DNA of 64,000 nt, taken from assembly GCF_963576615.1 (NCBI RefSeq), contig NC_088717.1, forward strand, positions 34,461,023 to 34,525,022. Reading direction: 5' to 3'. This stretch comes from Watersipora subatra. Its lineage: Eukaryota; Bryozoa; Gymnolaemata; Cheilostomatida; Watersiporidae. The position numbers and the translations under genes are program-made. Position 1 is the stretch's first letter. Each line of letters opens with the position of its first letter. Below the pieces are notes generated by a model that searched no databases, was not told the DNA's origin, and was given only the letters and a program-made list of their open reading frames with translations. Of the stretch, positions 34,430-47,096 are shown piece after piece.

Positions 34430-35660
34430 TAGTGCCTCTATAAACGTTAGTGTTAATAACAGTGCAGCCACTAGTGTTAGCAACAGTGTAACCATTAGTA
34501 TTAACAACAGTATAACCATACATGTTAGCAATAATGTAACCGTTAGCGTTAGCAAAAGTTTAACAATTGGTGTTCGCAACAGTGTAACTATCAGTGTTAA
34601 CAACAGTGTGACCATTAGTGTGAACAACAATTTAACCACTAACCTTAACAATGATGCAACCACTAGCGTTAACGACAGTGTAACCACTAGTGTTAGCAAC
34701 AGATTAATCATTGGTGTCAGCAACTGTTACAGTGTAATTATAAGTGTTAGCTATTGTCTACCCATCAGTGTTAGCAACACTGCAACTATCAGTAGTAGCA
34801 AACGTGCAACCATTATTGTTAGCATGTATGTAACCATTTATGTTAGCGACAATGTAACTACTGGTATTTGCAATAGTGAACCATTATTGTAAGTAATACT
34901 GTAACAATCAGTGTTAGCAACAGTGTAACCATTTGTGTTAATGACAGTACAATAACTAGTGTTGTCCACAGTGAAACCAATAGTGTTAGTAACAATATAA
35001 CCATTTGGGTTTGTAACAGCGTAACTATTAGTGTTACCAACACTGTAACATTTTTTGTTAGCAACCGTTTAACTGTTAGTGGCAACAGCGATGAGCCATC
35101 AGTGTTAGCATCAGTATAACAATTAGTATTAGTAACTGTGTGATCATTAGTGTTACCAACAGTGTAACCACTAAAGTTAGCCACAGTGTAACCGTTAGTG
35201 GTGATAACAGTGTAACCACCACAGCAGAAACAGTTTAACTATCAGTGTTAGCACGAGTTTAACCATGTGCGTTAATAACAGTGTAACCACTACTTTTAGG
35301 AACAGTGTAACCTTTGGTGTTAGCAACAGTAGAACAATTAGTATTAGCCTTAGTGTAACATTGTAACATAAGCATTAGTGTTAACGGCATTGCAACCAAT
35401 AGTGTTAATGGCAATTCAATTATTAGTGTTAGCATCAGTGTAACCGTTATTGCTAGTAACAGTGTAACAATTATTGTTAACATCAGTGTAACCGTTAGTG
35501 CTAGTAACAGCGTAACAATAGGTGTTAACAACAGTGTAACCGTTAGTGTTAGTAACAGCGTAACAATTAGTGTTAACATCAGTGTAACCGTTAGTGCTAG
35601 TAACAGCGTAACAATTAGTGTTAACAACAGTGTAACAATTTATGTTAGTAACAGTACCAT
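34430..35660. repeat. 24-bp minisatellite, 1.2 kb
   Basis: About 50 diverged units of AGTGTTAACAACAGTGTAACCATT in intron 1 of gene B. The 24-bp period keeps reading frames open, so the long frames here are not taken as genes. Confidence 0.9.
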
Positions 35661-35743
35661 TGTGGGTTAGACCAACTGCATAAATTTGAGTAAAATATTG
35701 GGTTTACTCTCTGCTAAGATTAATACATGGTATTTATCTTTAC

Positions 35744-35895
35744 CTTTGCCTTAGAATAGCTATGAAGGCATCTCCAGCTGTTACAGGCAGCACCTCATCA
35801 TACTTTGATATTTGCCTTTCAGATGAGCCCGCCCCGGCATCAACGTCACCATAGGCATGCTCTAATCCAGATGCAGCTCCCTCAGTATCAACCAT
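35744..35895 (-). CDS. Gene B exon 1: start codon and N-terminus
   Basis: The ATG at 35895-35893 has a strong context (A at -3, G at +4: aacATGG). An in-frame upstream ATG at 35922 would add nine residues (MAYIFININ) in a poorer context. The exon encodes 50 codons plus AG, with donor AAAG|GTAAAG. An acidic, Gly/Ala-rich start is followed by the helix GDAFIAILRQ|R, the equivalent of RDIILAVIKY|R in gene A. Confidence 0.7.
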
Positions 35896-37366
35896 GTTTA
35901 TATTGATGAATATGTATGCCAAAATAATATACAGAAGATAAACAGGGATTATGTAAAATGCTAAAGTGTAACAATCAGAAAGTGAATTTTAAAAATGTAG
36001 CCATTGAATTCTTCAATAAGCTCGCATAGTCCCTGCAACCTGCTAAGAATACAGTGAAACACATATATGTATAACTTTTATAAGAAAAATGTCTTTGAAC
36101 ATTATAAATGTATACCGATCGGCATGAAATATAATTTTGTGAATTGAAATGGGAAAAGGAAACTGAAAGGAAAATCTCTGTTGATTTAGCCAAACTCAAG
36201 AGTCCTTGAGAAACAGCTCCCTAGTTCTTTTTCTGATAACCTGCTGCTGAATTGGTAATTGTCTAGCTGAAAATCTGCCTAACTGCTTTCTGAAAGTTTA
36301 GAGTTTGAGATAAACAGCCATCACATCAAAATAAAAATATAACTTTTAATACTGTAGCTACTGTATGCCGACAATTTGGTTCAAGCAATTACATTGTACT
36401 GTTAAATTTATACTTCGAGGGCTCTATCATGAAAATATTTTATTTATACACTGACATGTATATTACTAGTAAGTACATACATGTACATGTATATTACTAG
36501 CAGGTACATACATGTATATTACTAGCAGGTACATACATGTATTTCTATATTTGCTACAATATTGTTATTAAACAAACCCCCTTGTCATGTGTTTTAGTTA
36601 GCTGACTCACATTTCAGTCTTTGATATGAAAAACTGCAAATTGGCTCCAAAGAATGCTGATATTGTAATACCTCATCTATTCTGTTGACCAATAAATCTT
36701 ATTGGCATTTCAATATTTTGGCAGTAAAGACAAGTTGAGTTCTAAAACTGAGCCACAACATTTTTTACATTACTTTAACTTTTGATGATGGAAAAATACG
36801 TCAGCAGTATTTTCTAAGCAGCATGTTGTTTATTGTAGACAATTTAAAAAAGCTGTTGCGAGAGTTGATGCTAATGTTAGAAGTGCAATCTGGTTGTTAA
36901 GTTATAAAGTAGGCTATGAAAGGCCTACTTTTACCTATAAACTAAATAGGAAATGCCAGTGACTTTGTTATTCTAGCAAGTCTTTTTTGAACACGCCCTC
37001 CTTCACTCAATTTAATAATTTAGAGCAAAAATATTTTAGAGGCAAAACAGAGTGCAAAATTAGGCTCAGGTGAAGTTTTACCAATCTCATAAAGTTTGCA
37101 GAAGAGAGATGATATCAAAACTCACAACAGCATAACTTCCCCTTAATAGTTTTTTACGTTTATTAAGCTCAACCAATCAGCAGTTACATTAGCTATACAT
37201 CGCTATCACTATGGTACTATCTACATGTGTATACTTACAAAAATCTGAACATTTTGTAAGCTTGCTTGAAACCGTCGAGCTTGAGAGATATTAAGTGCAG
37301 TAATTTAAGCGCTTCATAAAACATTGTTTTGCACGAGACTTGAACTTTTGAAATTTGACTCTCTAG
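35896..37366. other. Region upstream of gene B
   Basis: AT-rich, with one small repeat and no recognised coding sequence or promoter motif. Confidence 0.4.
36455..36545. repeat. 27-bp tandem repeat, three copies
   Basis: ACATGTATATTACTAG(C/T)A plus GGTACATAC units. Confidence 0.75.
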
Positions 37367-37803
37367 CCCAGAACTCAACTACCTCTAACTCTCTAGCCCA
37401 GAACTCTACTACCTCTAACTCTCTAGCCCAGAACTCTACTACCTCTAACTCTCTAGCCAAAAACTCTACTACCTCTAACTCTCTAGCCAAAAACTCTACT
37501 ACCTCTAACTCTCTAGCCCAGAACTCTACTACCTCTAACTCTCTAGCCAAAAACTCTACTACCTCTAACTCTCTAGCCCAGAACTCTACTACCTCTAACT
37601 CTCTAGCCCAGAACTCTACTACCTCTAACTCTCTAGCCCAGAACTCTACTACCTCTAACTCTCTAGCCAAAAACTCTACTACCTCTAACTCTCTAGCCAA
37701 AAACTCTACTACCTCTAACTCTCTAGCCCAGAACTCTACTACCTCTAACTCTCTAGCCCAGAACTCTACTAACTCTAACTCTCTAGCCCAGAACTCTACT
37801 ACT
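37367..37803. repeat. 30-bp minisatellite, open on both strands
   Basis: About 14.5 units of CTCTAGCCCAGAACTCTACT plus ACCTCTAA, in two unit types (CCCAG and CCAAA). One plus frame reads SLAQNSTTSN per unit and one minus frame VVEFWARELE per unit. No splice context, homology or composition argues for a protein. Confidence 0.9.
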
Positions 37804-38049
37804 GGTAGTAATTTATAACCTTTTGGTATAGCAAAATAATCTTTATAGTTCTCGCAAAATGAAAAAGCTATAATGCAGACTGACAAAGCTCTATGGGATA
37901 CCTACAACTTTTTTAATGTGAAGAAAGCGTGCCCACTTCAAAAAACTGAGCGAAATTGGCGAGCTTAGAAATTTCATTTTTTGTATAATTAGACCACGGA
38001 TTCGTCTAAATAGAAACTCAAGAATGGGCATTTGCATGCACTGAGCCCG

Positions 38050-38115
38050 GTTGCCATATACGCCGCAACCACCAGTAGCAGGGTCACAGGGTATACGCCG
38101 CAAGCATCGGTGACA
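38050..38115. repeat. Two-copy GC-rich repeat
   Basis: TATACGCCGCAA and AGGGTCACA(G/A)GG recur about 35 bp apart. Confidence 0.6.
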
Positions 38116-40309
38116 GGGTCACAAGGCTATCGGCGGTGAAATGGGAACCTACACGCCGAGCACCATCAGTAGTTGCCGTTGGTCAACGCAAGAAATAAGT
38201 GCTGTTCAACTTTTGCAAAAAGACCTAAACCAAACCTTTTCGAAATGCGCTGTACAGGTAAAGGTCAGTAGTCAAACGGAATGATGAGTAGCCATTGTTA
38301 TGCAATTGTGAGCTACGAAGCTTCATGTGAACATAACTGCCAAGCCAGCAAGTGTTTTGCTGATTACCGCCAGGCTCTCGCAGCAAATATGAGAGCCATG
38401 CTTTAAGAAAAACTGTCCACAAAAGTTTGCACACAAATATATTTAGAACTATTCACTTTACTACCACAATTCTCATTAAACTCTTGCATCAGTTTTTGTA
38501 TCGAGGCTAACAGTGCCGTCAAAAACTATGAGATCACCTCCCACTTTATTAGAGCTTGAATGATAGTGATGATTTACTACCTTAATTTTTCTAAATCACC
38601 ACAAACTAAATACCATTAAAAGCATATTTTACTAAAGACTGTACAAACGAATTTATATAACAACACTAATTAAAAACATTTATCAACAACAACAATTTAA
38701 TAACAGCGTTGATTACTAAATGCAGATTATTATGCAGTATGTTTTCAATAATCAGAATTTGGAAAATAGTTTTTTTCAATAAAAATCTGCATGCAACTAA
38801 TTCAGAGAAAATTAAAATAGTTGCTTATTGTTCTCTCCAGTAATTAATACCGAGATACTACACTGATACTGTAGTTGGTTACACACCTAAGTGTCAGTAG
38901 ATATTTCCAAACTATGAGTGTTTGTTGACTATGTAGCTATTTCTATTAGCTTTCAAGTGTAGCTTTAAAGCTTTCAATCTTTCAAGGATAGCTTTAAAAA
39001 AGTTTAAAACTTTTGTGATTTATGCATATTTGTTTAATGTTTAATTTCTCATGAAAACCTCCTGAGTATTTTGACATGAAGCCTTGAAGTGAGACTTACA
39101 AACGGTAACTTACCCAATATGCTTCTCGTCAGAAAGTCTAGTGACTTGCAATGTACTCTATTGTGAATATTGCCATGACAACAGCTCGGTTAGACACTCT
39201 TGCAGCCAAATGAAAAGTAACTAAAAAAGATGCCAGTTAGAAAACAGTATGAAATGCTTTTGACCACAATTTAAATTCAAATTGGCTAACATATATACCA
39301 GTTCCAGCTTGATTCCTGACAAACGGCTAAAATTCAACAGAAAATATTGTACCTTAAAAAAATTCGCAAACTATGTGAAAGTAGCGAACAGAGAAATAAT
39401 TTGCAAAACATTTAGGTCTAATCAGAGCAACAGTTAAGGATGAAATTTTACAAAATTTCAAGGTTTATCAGAAAGTATCGGTATTTTTTTATTGCTTGCG
39501 ATTGTTCTTGATGTTTGAGATGAAACTTGACAAACTGAAACTGAAACAAAAACACTTCATTGTTATTAAAATGCTCATATCAAGCACAAGTGCGGTTGTG
39601 GTGTCTGTAGTTAAAAAAGACTGACAGCTAGAATAAGACGCATAATGCTGTAACTTGAACGCAATAGCTGATATTAACTATAGCAATAATAACAACTAGT
39701 GATGTCATTTCACAAGCTTTTTTCTGACAGTTTTAATTGCGATAAAGTTTTGTTGATTTTAATCTTGAAACATCCTGGAAATCAGATCACTTCAAACTTA
39801 AAAAAACACAAATGATACAAAAATACTGATACTTTCTGATAAAAGTCTACAACAATTTTGTGCAAGTTCATATTTAACACAGTTTGACAAGATAATACAT
39901 ACACAATACGTAGATTAGGAATATTCAGTTGTCTTTACGATAAATCAAATTAAAACCAAGAAGCGTTCAAACCGACTAAGATATTACTTTTTGCTGTCAA
40001 CTGAAAATTTATAAACAGTGTGACGAAAATCTGTATAACAGACTAACAGTGTTATAAGAAGTGAGATAAATTAATAATATTAAAAATAATAAATAATAAT
40101 AATAATAAATTAATAATAATAAAAAGCTTGCTTTTAAAGTAACATTTCAATAAAAATATACCAGCTCGATATTGAAAGTATTCGGTAGTTTGGCATCAGA
40201 AAAATCTGTCCTCGTTGCTATCTGGAGGCACCTTGAGGCCTACATGTAAAATCAAGGAAAGGCTACTCACTATAAGGGCATTGCTATGTTAGAAAAAGCA
40301 AAAGTCAGT

Positions 40310-40975
40310 AAAAGTCAGCCCGGCCGTCGAGACTCTCGCCAACCCAGCTCTCGAGCCTGATGTAAAGAGGACATAGAGACACTCAGCACAACCTTCAGCA
40401 AGCTCGGATCACTCGGCAGCCAGATCCATATGGGAGTGGGCGTGGCTACTAGCAGTGGCAGCCAATCTGGAGAACTTCTGGAGTAAGAATACAGGAACCA
40501 AGGAAAGGTATGGTGACAATTTTGGAAGATTAGTGGGCCAAGGCCATTTGCTTGTGCACCTTACAGGGAGCAAGCTCTCACCCGCAGATACACCGGTATC
40601 CACCCCACAGCCATAGATAGTGATTTATTTTCCAATGAACCTATTAACATGACTCAATCAGGTAAGACTGTAAACTCTCTCTCGCAGAAATGCTTAGCCT
40701 GTTAGAGTTTATGGAGTCATGGAAAGAGGAAAAAATTTGTTGGCATGCTAGGTTCAAATGAAGAGTCTTCATCCGTGGGTCATGGTACAGGCCCAGCTAG
40801 CTTAGATAAGGTAGCGAGACCCTTTAGTGACAGAGAAGGAATGTACTCTGGCCAGGCTGCCTCCATGGCCAAAATTGTTTTGCTCAGAGACGCTCATGTC
40901 GAGACACCTCTGGTACACACTCTGTCTGTGATCGACCAGCCCGATGCTTGCTTAGATTATTCCCGTCAATGAAAT
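40310..40975 (+). mobile_element. GC-richer retroelement-like remnant
   Basis: A block of about 50% GC in AT-rich surroundings. The plus frame 40745-40972 (75 codons) contains GHGTGPASLDKVARPFSDRE. Other frames are broken. It resembles a decayed gag, but no zinc knuckle is seen. Confidence 0.3.
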
Positions 40976-41168
40976 GGTGAACAACCAGCTGAGTGAACTT
41001 GGTAAGACAACTTTTAGAAAACTTTTTTTTTATAAATATATATACATGTATATGTATATATATACACATGTATATGTATATACATATATATACATGAGTA
41101 TGTATATACATATATATATATGTATATATTTGTATATATACATATATATATATAATTATATCCCGGGC

Positions 41169-41197
41169 TACCCGGGCAATGTCGGGTAGCACAGCTA

Positions 41198-41253
<56 letters not shown>

Positions 41254-41282
41254 TAGCTGTGCTACCCGACGTTGCCCGGGTA
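41169..41282. repeat. TA-repeat palindrome with 32-bp GC-rich inverted arms
   Basis: The arm TACCCGGGCAATGTCGGGTA...CTAGTA (41169-41200) is repeated inverted at 41251-41282 with one mismatch, around about 50 bp of TA. The whole can form one cruciform. Confidence 0.9.
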
Positions 41283-41430
41283 ACATGGAAGCTTTTGGAC
41301 GGAAAGTTGATTTGTATTTAACATATAACTACATTTGCCATTCTAACTTTTAAACTTTTTAAACTACATATCATGAGATAAGAGTTTTGTGTAGTTGAAA
41401 TAAATTAGGAGATAAAATAAAACAACCTTG

Positions 41431-42310
41431 AAGGTTGACTTGCAACAAAATTCACATTACAGTTATTTGATATGAAAAGATTCACCATGTCTTACTCTGT
41501 TGTGTTGTAGGTGCAAAATATGTGGAAAGGTGATTACAAGCTCTTAAAAGCTCAAAAACGAACAGAACATCGCAGCCACACGAGACCGCCGTAGTTTGGA
41601 TTCTCTTTCCAAAACGGCTCAAATGTGTCGTAGTTGTGAGAGATGGTTTCACTTTACACTTTCATGCAACCTCATTCGTCGAAGTATTTTCACAAATATA
41701 CTTCACGCATTCAATAAAACCATGTTTATTGTTCTTATGCGTCTTTTTTATCGTCATCGTAATGCTGTCACTTTTAGCAGTGATATCCTATAACTTACCG
41801 TAGAAATTTGTTTAAATTTTTAGCCTTATCTCTAAGGAGTACATATCATTGTCTGATAATCATGACGAGCCTGTTGGCCACTTGTAATAATCAAAGAGTG
41901 CTGCAGAAATTATTTGCGAAGTGTTGGATCACATGATCAGATTACGACTTGCCGATTAGACCAAAATCGAAACAAAACTGTAAAGTAGCGAGCATCTATA
42001 TTTGATACGGGGTCTTCGGTAAAACCCGAAGTGTTTGTTATAAACTATCGCTACGATAAGTTTTATATTGAGCTTTTTATTAGCTTTTCAATTCACGTGA
42101 GAACATCACATGACAAAACAATAACCAAATTTCATGGCTACGCCATAGAAATAAAGAGATGCCAATCTACGGCGGCTTTTCGTTTTTGAGCTTTTAAGAG
42201 CTTGTAATCACATTTCCACATATTTGGCACTTACAACACAACAGAGTAAGACATGGTAAATCTTTTGATACCAAATAACTGTAATGCGAATTTTATTGCA
42301 AGTCAACCTT
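41431..42310 (+). mobile_element. Long-TIR MITE, copy 2 (complete)
   Basis: The left AAGGTTGACTTGCAACAAAA and its complement at the right end (to 42310) continue as diverged TIRs of about 150 bp. The interior matches copies 1 and 3, with an extra ~150 bp near 42000-42150 absent from copy 1. Confidence 0.8.
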
Positions 42311-45074
42311 TAAAGGTTTTCAAACTTCGACAAACAACAGAAACTTTCAAACGTTATATCATGAGGAAAGGATCGGTGCAAAACAGGTTCTTTTCTTTGG
42401 AGCCATTAGGCAATGTGTAACTTCTGACAATACATGTATTTAACAGATTAATAAAATAATATCACAGAATATGTTAGTATTTTATAGTTGTAATTTTATT
42501 AGAGCAATGTCTGCCAAAAATGGTTAAATGAAAAATTAATATTTATAACAAAGATTGGAAACTAATTAAGTAATAATAACAGTGATAGGAAAATGAATAA
42601 TGTTTAAACTTCAAACAGATAATATACTCAATTTATGTTTAAAAATGCAAGTTGAAATAAAACGATAATAAAACGAACTGTGAAAACTTATATTAGAAAC
42701 TTTGAAAGTTATACAAAGTTTATAAATGTAATAAAATAGGTAATGTAAATCTTTCTACTTACATACATGTATATATATTTCTCAAAGTATGTAAATGTGT
42801 GTAAATATAAGAGAGTGAAGAATAGCTGTTATTAACAATAAATCCTACAAAAAATCTTACATTAATCTTACAAATCATTGTTGTAAAATGTGAAAATAAT
42901 TACGAATTACTAATTGGTTAGGTTTAGAAGGAAAGATGTGTAAGCTAATGCACAAAGCAAGCACTGATAGAAACCTTTTTGAAACACGCGTTTAACAAAT
43001 GAAACATTTGGCTGTTGAGGAAAGGAAGTAACCACTGGTTAATATACTATATCGCCATAAAAATAAACAATGAATAACAAAATAACAAATATTTAGACAA
43101 ACCAAGATCTTTTAATTTGAACTAAAAGAAATAACGTAAAATGATCTTTTAATTTTTTAAGGTAACACAAATTTTATTTGTATTTAATGATTTTGGAACG
43201 CAAGGTTCCTAAATCAGAATCTAAACAAACATAATGTAGCTGGGAAAAAGTCTTGTAATATTCTTGTAAAACAGGGTGCTCAATAAACATTTATAAAGAT
43301 ATCCATGAATTTTGTGTTATTCTATCATGTTACATACAACAATATTTCCAGTACCGTAGCAAGTTCATCCAAACCCGACAAGCAAATCCAGTAAAGCACC
43401 TCTAGTGTGAGCTGCATACATTTGTTATAAGACACGCATTAGATTTCATAGTCTAAGGTCATTAAAATACAGCTCAAGACTTTGGACAACAGTGTTTCTT
43501 GATGCATACCCCACATGTGGTTTATCTCATATATCTATATCAAAGCCAAAATTACCGTAGCTCCCTTAAAAGGGTTGCATAATTGAAGACCTAATCATGT
43601 GTGTACCCAAGGTTTTACATGCGGGAGAACTGATAAGACCCTAAACACATTATATCAGCCTAGCATAAATTCTCTAAAATAGTGACCGAAACAGCTACAT
43701 ATAATTGTAAAAAGGAAGCAACTCTAGTTTACTAGTAGTAGCACACCCAGGCACTTGCTATAGCGCAGACATTGATAAAGTGTCTACTCAGAAAGGTTGC
43801 CTTTGATCTGGTCATCAGCAAAATTGGTGCTGTAGCCTATTGCTTAACATTTTACTTGTTAGTATGCGTGTGAAAGTAATGTTACAATACAAATATCCAG
43901 TTTTGCATCACAAAGTGCCAAAACAACCTTACTACTAATTTTCATTTGCAAATTTTGTTTATTAAAAATTGCAATTACACCAAAGTAGACACGCTGCTAT
44001 GAATAGAAAATAAAAATCAGCAGATTCTCAACTCAGAGCTGAGCATCAATCCTAAAAGATCTACAGAGAATAAAAGAAAAAACTGAATATGGTAGAAGTT
44101 ACTTTTAGTGTACACTTGTTCATTAGGCATTTTAGACTGAAAAAAGACCCATAGTCTCATCTTAACTGCCACCCACAAATTAATTTGGTTACAGAACTCA
44201 GGTTAATGTTCAGTTAAAACCTAGCATTAGAACCAAAACATTAACAGGATAATACCTCCTACCTACACTAAAATTGCACCAAAACCTAACTATCAGCTTC
44301 GATTGCTAATGATATACTACTGCTAGTTTTAAAATACACAGAAAATTGAAAAACAACCATAACTTTATAAATTAATTATGACTAACCCATGACTAAATAA
44401 AGGAAAAAACCCTTGACTGACTATTGTTAAACACGGCATATGGTTCCGCAACATAAAGTTTTCTGTGCTAATATGGAAAGATGCAAGCTTGATGTTACAT
44501 CCATGTACAAGTAATTGCAAAGTTATTCTAAGTGATGCATTTTACCAACACGGAATGGAGAACCATCTGGTTGTAGCGACCTGTTCTGAACTAGGCTTCA
44601 GTATACCTTCTAAATTCACTCACCATTGACACGCCATTACGCTCTCCTATTTCATAAAATAATTTTGTAGTGCTTAGAAACTAACAACACACATGTGTAC
44701 AGTAGTACACATATGTACTACTGTACACATGTGTACTACTGTACACATGTGTACTACTTGAATGAATGCTGAAGAGATGTTAAAAGCACAAGCAAGATTA
44801 TTGACACCATTCTTAGTGAGTTCCAGACACATATTTTTCTTCTAAGTATTTCAATTGCAATTAGGTTTTTGACCAATTTAATGTTAAAACATTCTGGCAG
44901 TCTAATCACCTAAAACAACAAACACAACCTTAAATAATAGAAAAATAGTGATATTTTCTGATTAAACCTACTAGAATTTAAATCATATCTAACAAAGTAT
45001 AAGCGACATAAACTTTGCAGTGCCAGGCAGAGGGTTTATCATACGCTACTATGCTTGCTGCTGTTCCTATAGAC
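42311..45074. other. No recognised gene
   Basis: AT-rich. Only the palindromic repeat at 44690 stands out. Confidence 0.5.
44690..44757. repeat. Palindromic tandem repeat
   Basis: Alternating GTACTACTGTACACATGT units; each unit is nearly self-complementary. Confidence 0.8.
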
Positions 45075-45596
45075 CAGGGATGTCAAACTCATTTGTACAA
45101 ACAGCCAAAATTCAAAACACACGGTAGGTCACAGACCAAACAGAAACAATTATTGAACATAATACGACTAAATTCTTTGTAATACTAATCTAGTACTAAA
45201 GTTTTTGTAAGATAAATATGAATGAAAACATACAGGACTGTCATTTTGAAATGGACTTAAACCTTAAATAAACTATATCTAATATTCTTCTTTCCGTACA
45301 AATATTTTCTGTTAAATTATACAGCATTGTATACTTAGCCTCCCATTGGTTATTAAATGCTCTGTTTTTAGAATCAACTTTTCTAACTTTATATCTTTTA
45401 ATAGCTAGACTTAATTAACAAGAAAAGTACATGGCAAGGCAGCTGAAGAGTTGTATAAAGGGATCTGTAGCCCCAACCCTGTATTGCTTCATACCCATGA
45501 GCCATGAATAATGATAATGTGGAATGATCTTGTGGGCAAGATATGATTACATAGTGAGCCGAATTTAGCCTGCGAGCCGGAAGTTTGACATGTATG
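45075..45596. mobile_element. hAT-like non-autonomous transposon
   Basis: The left end CAGGGATGTCAAACTC and the right end AAGTTTGACATGTATG agree at 12 of 16 positions when the right is complemented. CAGGG-TGTCAAACTC is a common hAT terminus. No transposase. A clear 8-bp target duplication was not found. Confidence 0.6.
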
Positions 45597-46336
45597 TGCC
45601 ATAAAATTTATGTATGGCTTAAATTCGAGAATATACAGTAAAATTATTTGCTTCACTGACTTCGTTGTTTAAATTTGTCATCAGTAATCAACTAATTTCC
45701 TCGTTAGGCCAGGAGAAACTACTACTAGCTATAACTCACCCGTTAGGCATAGTTTTACAAAGTAGTAAACAAGTGATGGCTGGTTTCATATAATGACAGT
45801 ACAAATAATCTCTTCTAACATATAATTTGGTGAGTCTAATGTTTAATTTTATTAGTTTTGAGTTATATACTGTACTCAATTAGTTATAATTAAGTACAGG
45901 CAACACAATTTGAATGCAGCTCAAAGGATTTCAGAAATGGTAATAATCTCTGATACATTTCAATCTCTTGAGTTTTATCAGAGATGCAACTCAAAAGATT
46001 CAACACTCAACCTTTTGAGTGTTGAATTATCTTTTACACCACTGAGAACAAAGTTTAGTCAAGATTATTCAAGTTTACTCAAGGTCACTCAGGTTTACTC
46101 CAGCAAAGCTGGGCTTTACTTATCACAAGAAAGTTTTCTCACTTTTCACTGCATTTGTTTTCAACAAATGACTCAGAGCACAGTTTTTTGTGCCAAGTGA
46201 TTTAAGAATGTAGGATCACAAACGGAATTACTCTAACAGCACTTTATGAGATTAACTTATGATAAATATATTGTATATCAACTATAAAGCATACTGCTAT
46301 TATAGAACCTTCAAGGAAGAACTCCTAACTAACAAG

Positions 46337-46392
46337 ATGAGTAACACAACATCAGGTCCCTTAAAAAAGGAGCAACAATCAGTTATCACGGG
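46337..46392 (+). CDS. Gene C exon 1: start codon
   Basis: ATG at 46337 has A at -3 (acaagATG). It encodes 18 codons (MSNTTSGPLKKEQQSVIT) plus GG. The donor GG|GTGAGT is a perfect consensus. It was chosen because its phase completes Gly19 with exon 2 and because gene D has an equivalent exon (58004-58062) of nearly the same size. Confidence 0.6.
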
Positions 46393-47096
46393 GTGAGTTG
46401 AATCTAAATCAACCAGGTCTGATTGAAAACTATGATTTGTAACCTAATAATATTTGGGAGTAGCAACACACTTGAGCAAAACGTTAGTCTATCTTTATGT
46501 TAAATCCTTTTGACATAGAAGTGGTTGTTTCATAACATGGAGCTCCTATGCAGCCAGCAAATATAAGGCTACTACTATGTGTTTAGATTGACTATTGCAA
46601 CTGTTTCAATTGAATTCACGGTAGTTTGTGCTCTTTTGTTGACTAAGTGTACGGACATACAATAAAAAGTTTTAATAAACTTATTGTGCTGATTCTGTTA
46701 CTTTATAACATAAAAACTATAGAAGCGCAGGACTTAGTCTACAGTGCAGTTTAAGACCTGACAATGTCTCTGTGAGCTCAGTGACTGCCATCATCTTGCT
46801 AGTAGTTTGATTAGATACCTATATACTTCTGCTGACACAGTCTCAGAATTTTTATGCTTTGCTCTGGTTTCTTTCAAGAGAGTGAACCGTGTTTGAAATA
46901 AAGTACAGATTTGCTGAATAAATTCTGTCTCTCATAAATTGGCTCAAAACTGAGAGTGCTAAGAATAAGATTTAATAGAATTATAGAAATTATTTTTGTT
47001 AATTTCTTGAGTCAATATACTGCATGTACATACATACAGTGCGTATTGCCTATTTTCGAATGATTATAAAGCTTTCTACAGCCATATTATTCCTGA

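Larger units (their letters stand above)
20083..35895 (-). other. Gene B: five-exon paralog of gene A, BAX-like core with one FG unit (gene span)
   Basis: Exons in transcript order are 35895-35744, 33684-33548, 31635-31469, 21910-21773 and 20268-20083 (152, 137, 167, 138 and 186 nt; 259 aa plus stop). Split codons AG|G (Arg51) and G|AT (Asp97) fit, then phase 0 twice, the same series as gene A. Residues 157-184 align without gaps to BAX after BH1: ASQLVLR against ASKLVLK, and WT at the same later offset. Then Trp191-(6)-Trp198 sits where BH2 has W-IQDQGG-W, with the intron directly after. The BH1 NWGR is replaced by GLPR, and BH3 is not recognisable. No C-terminal membrane helix is seen. The 61-residue tail is acidic with one QPPVFGNAFN. 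Intron 3 is 9.6 kb and contains a copia element. Bcl-2 membership is inferred; the exon chain is well supported. Confidence 0.75.

Noticed and set aside
34397..35627. Several 94-122-codon frames rich in Leu/Thr/Val
   Set aside because: They are products of the 24-bp minisatellite in intron 1 of gene B.
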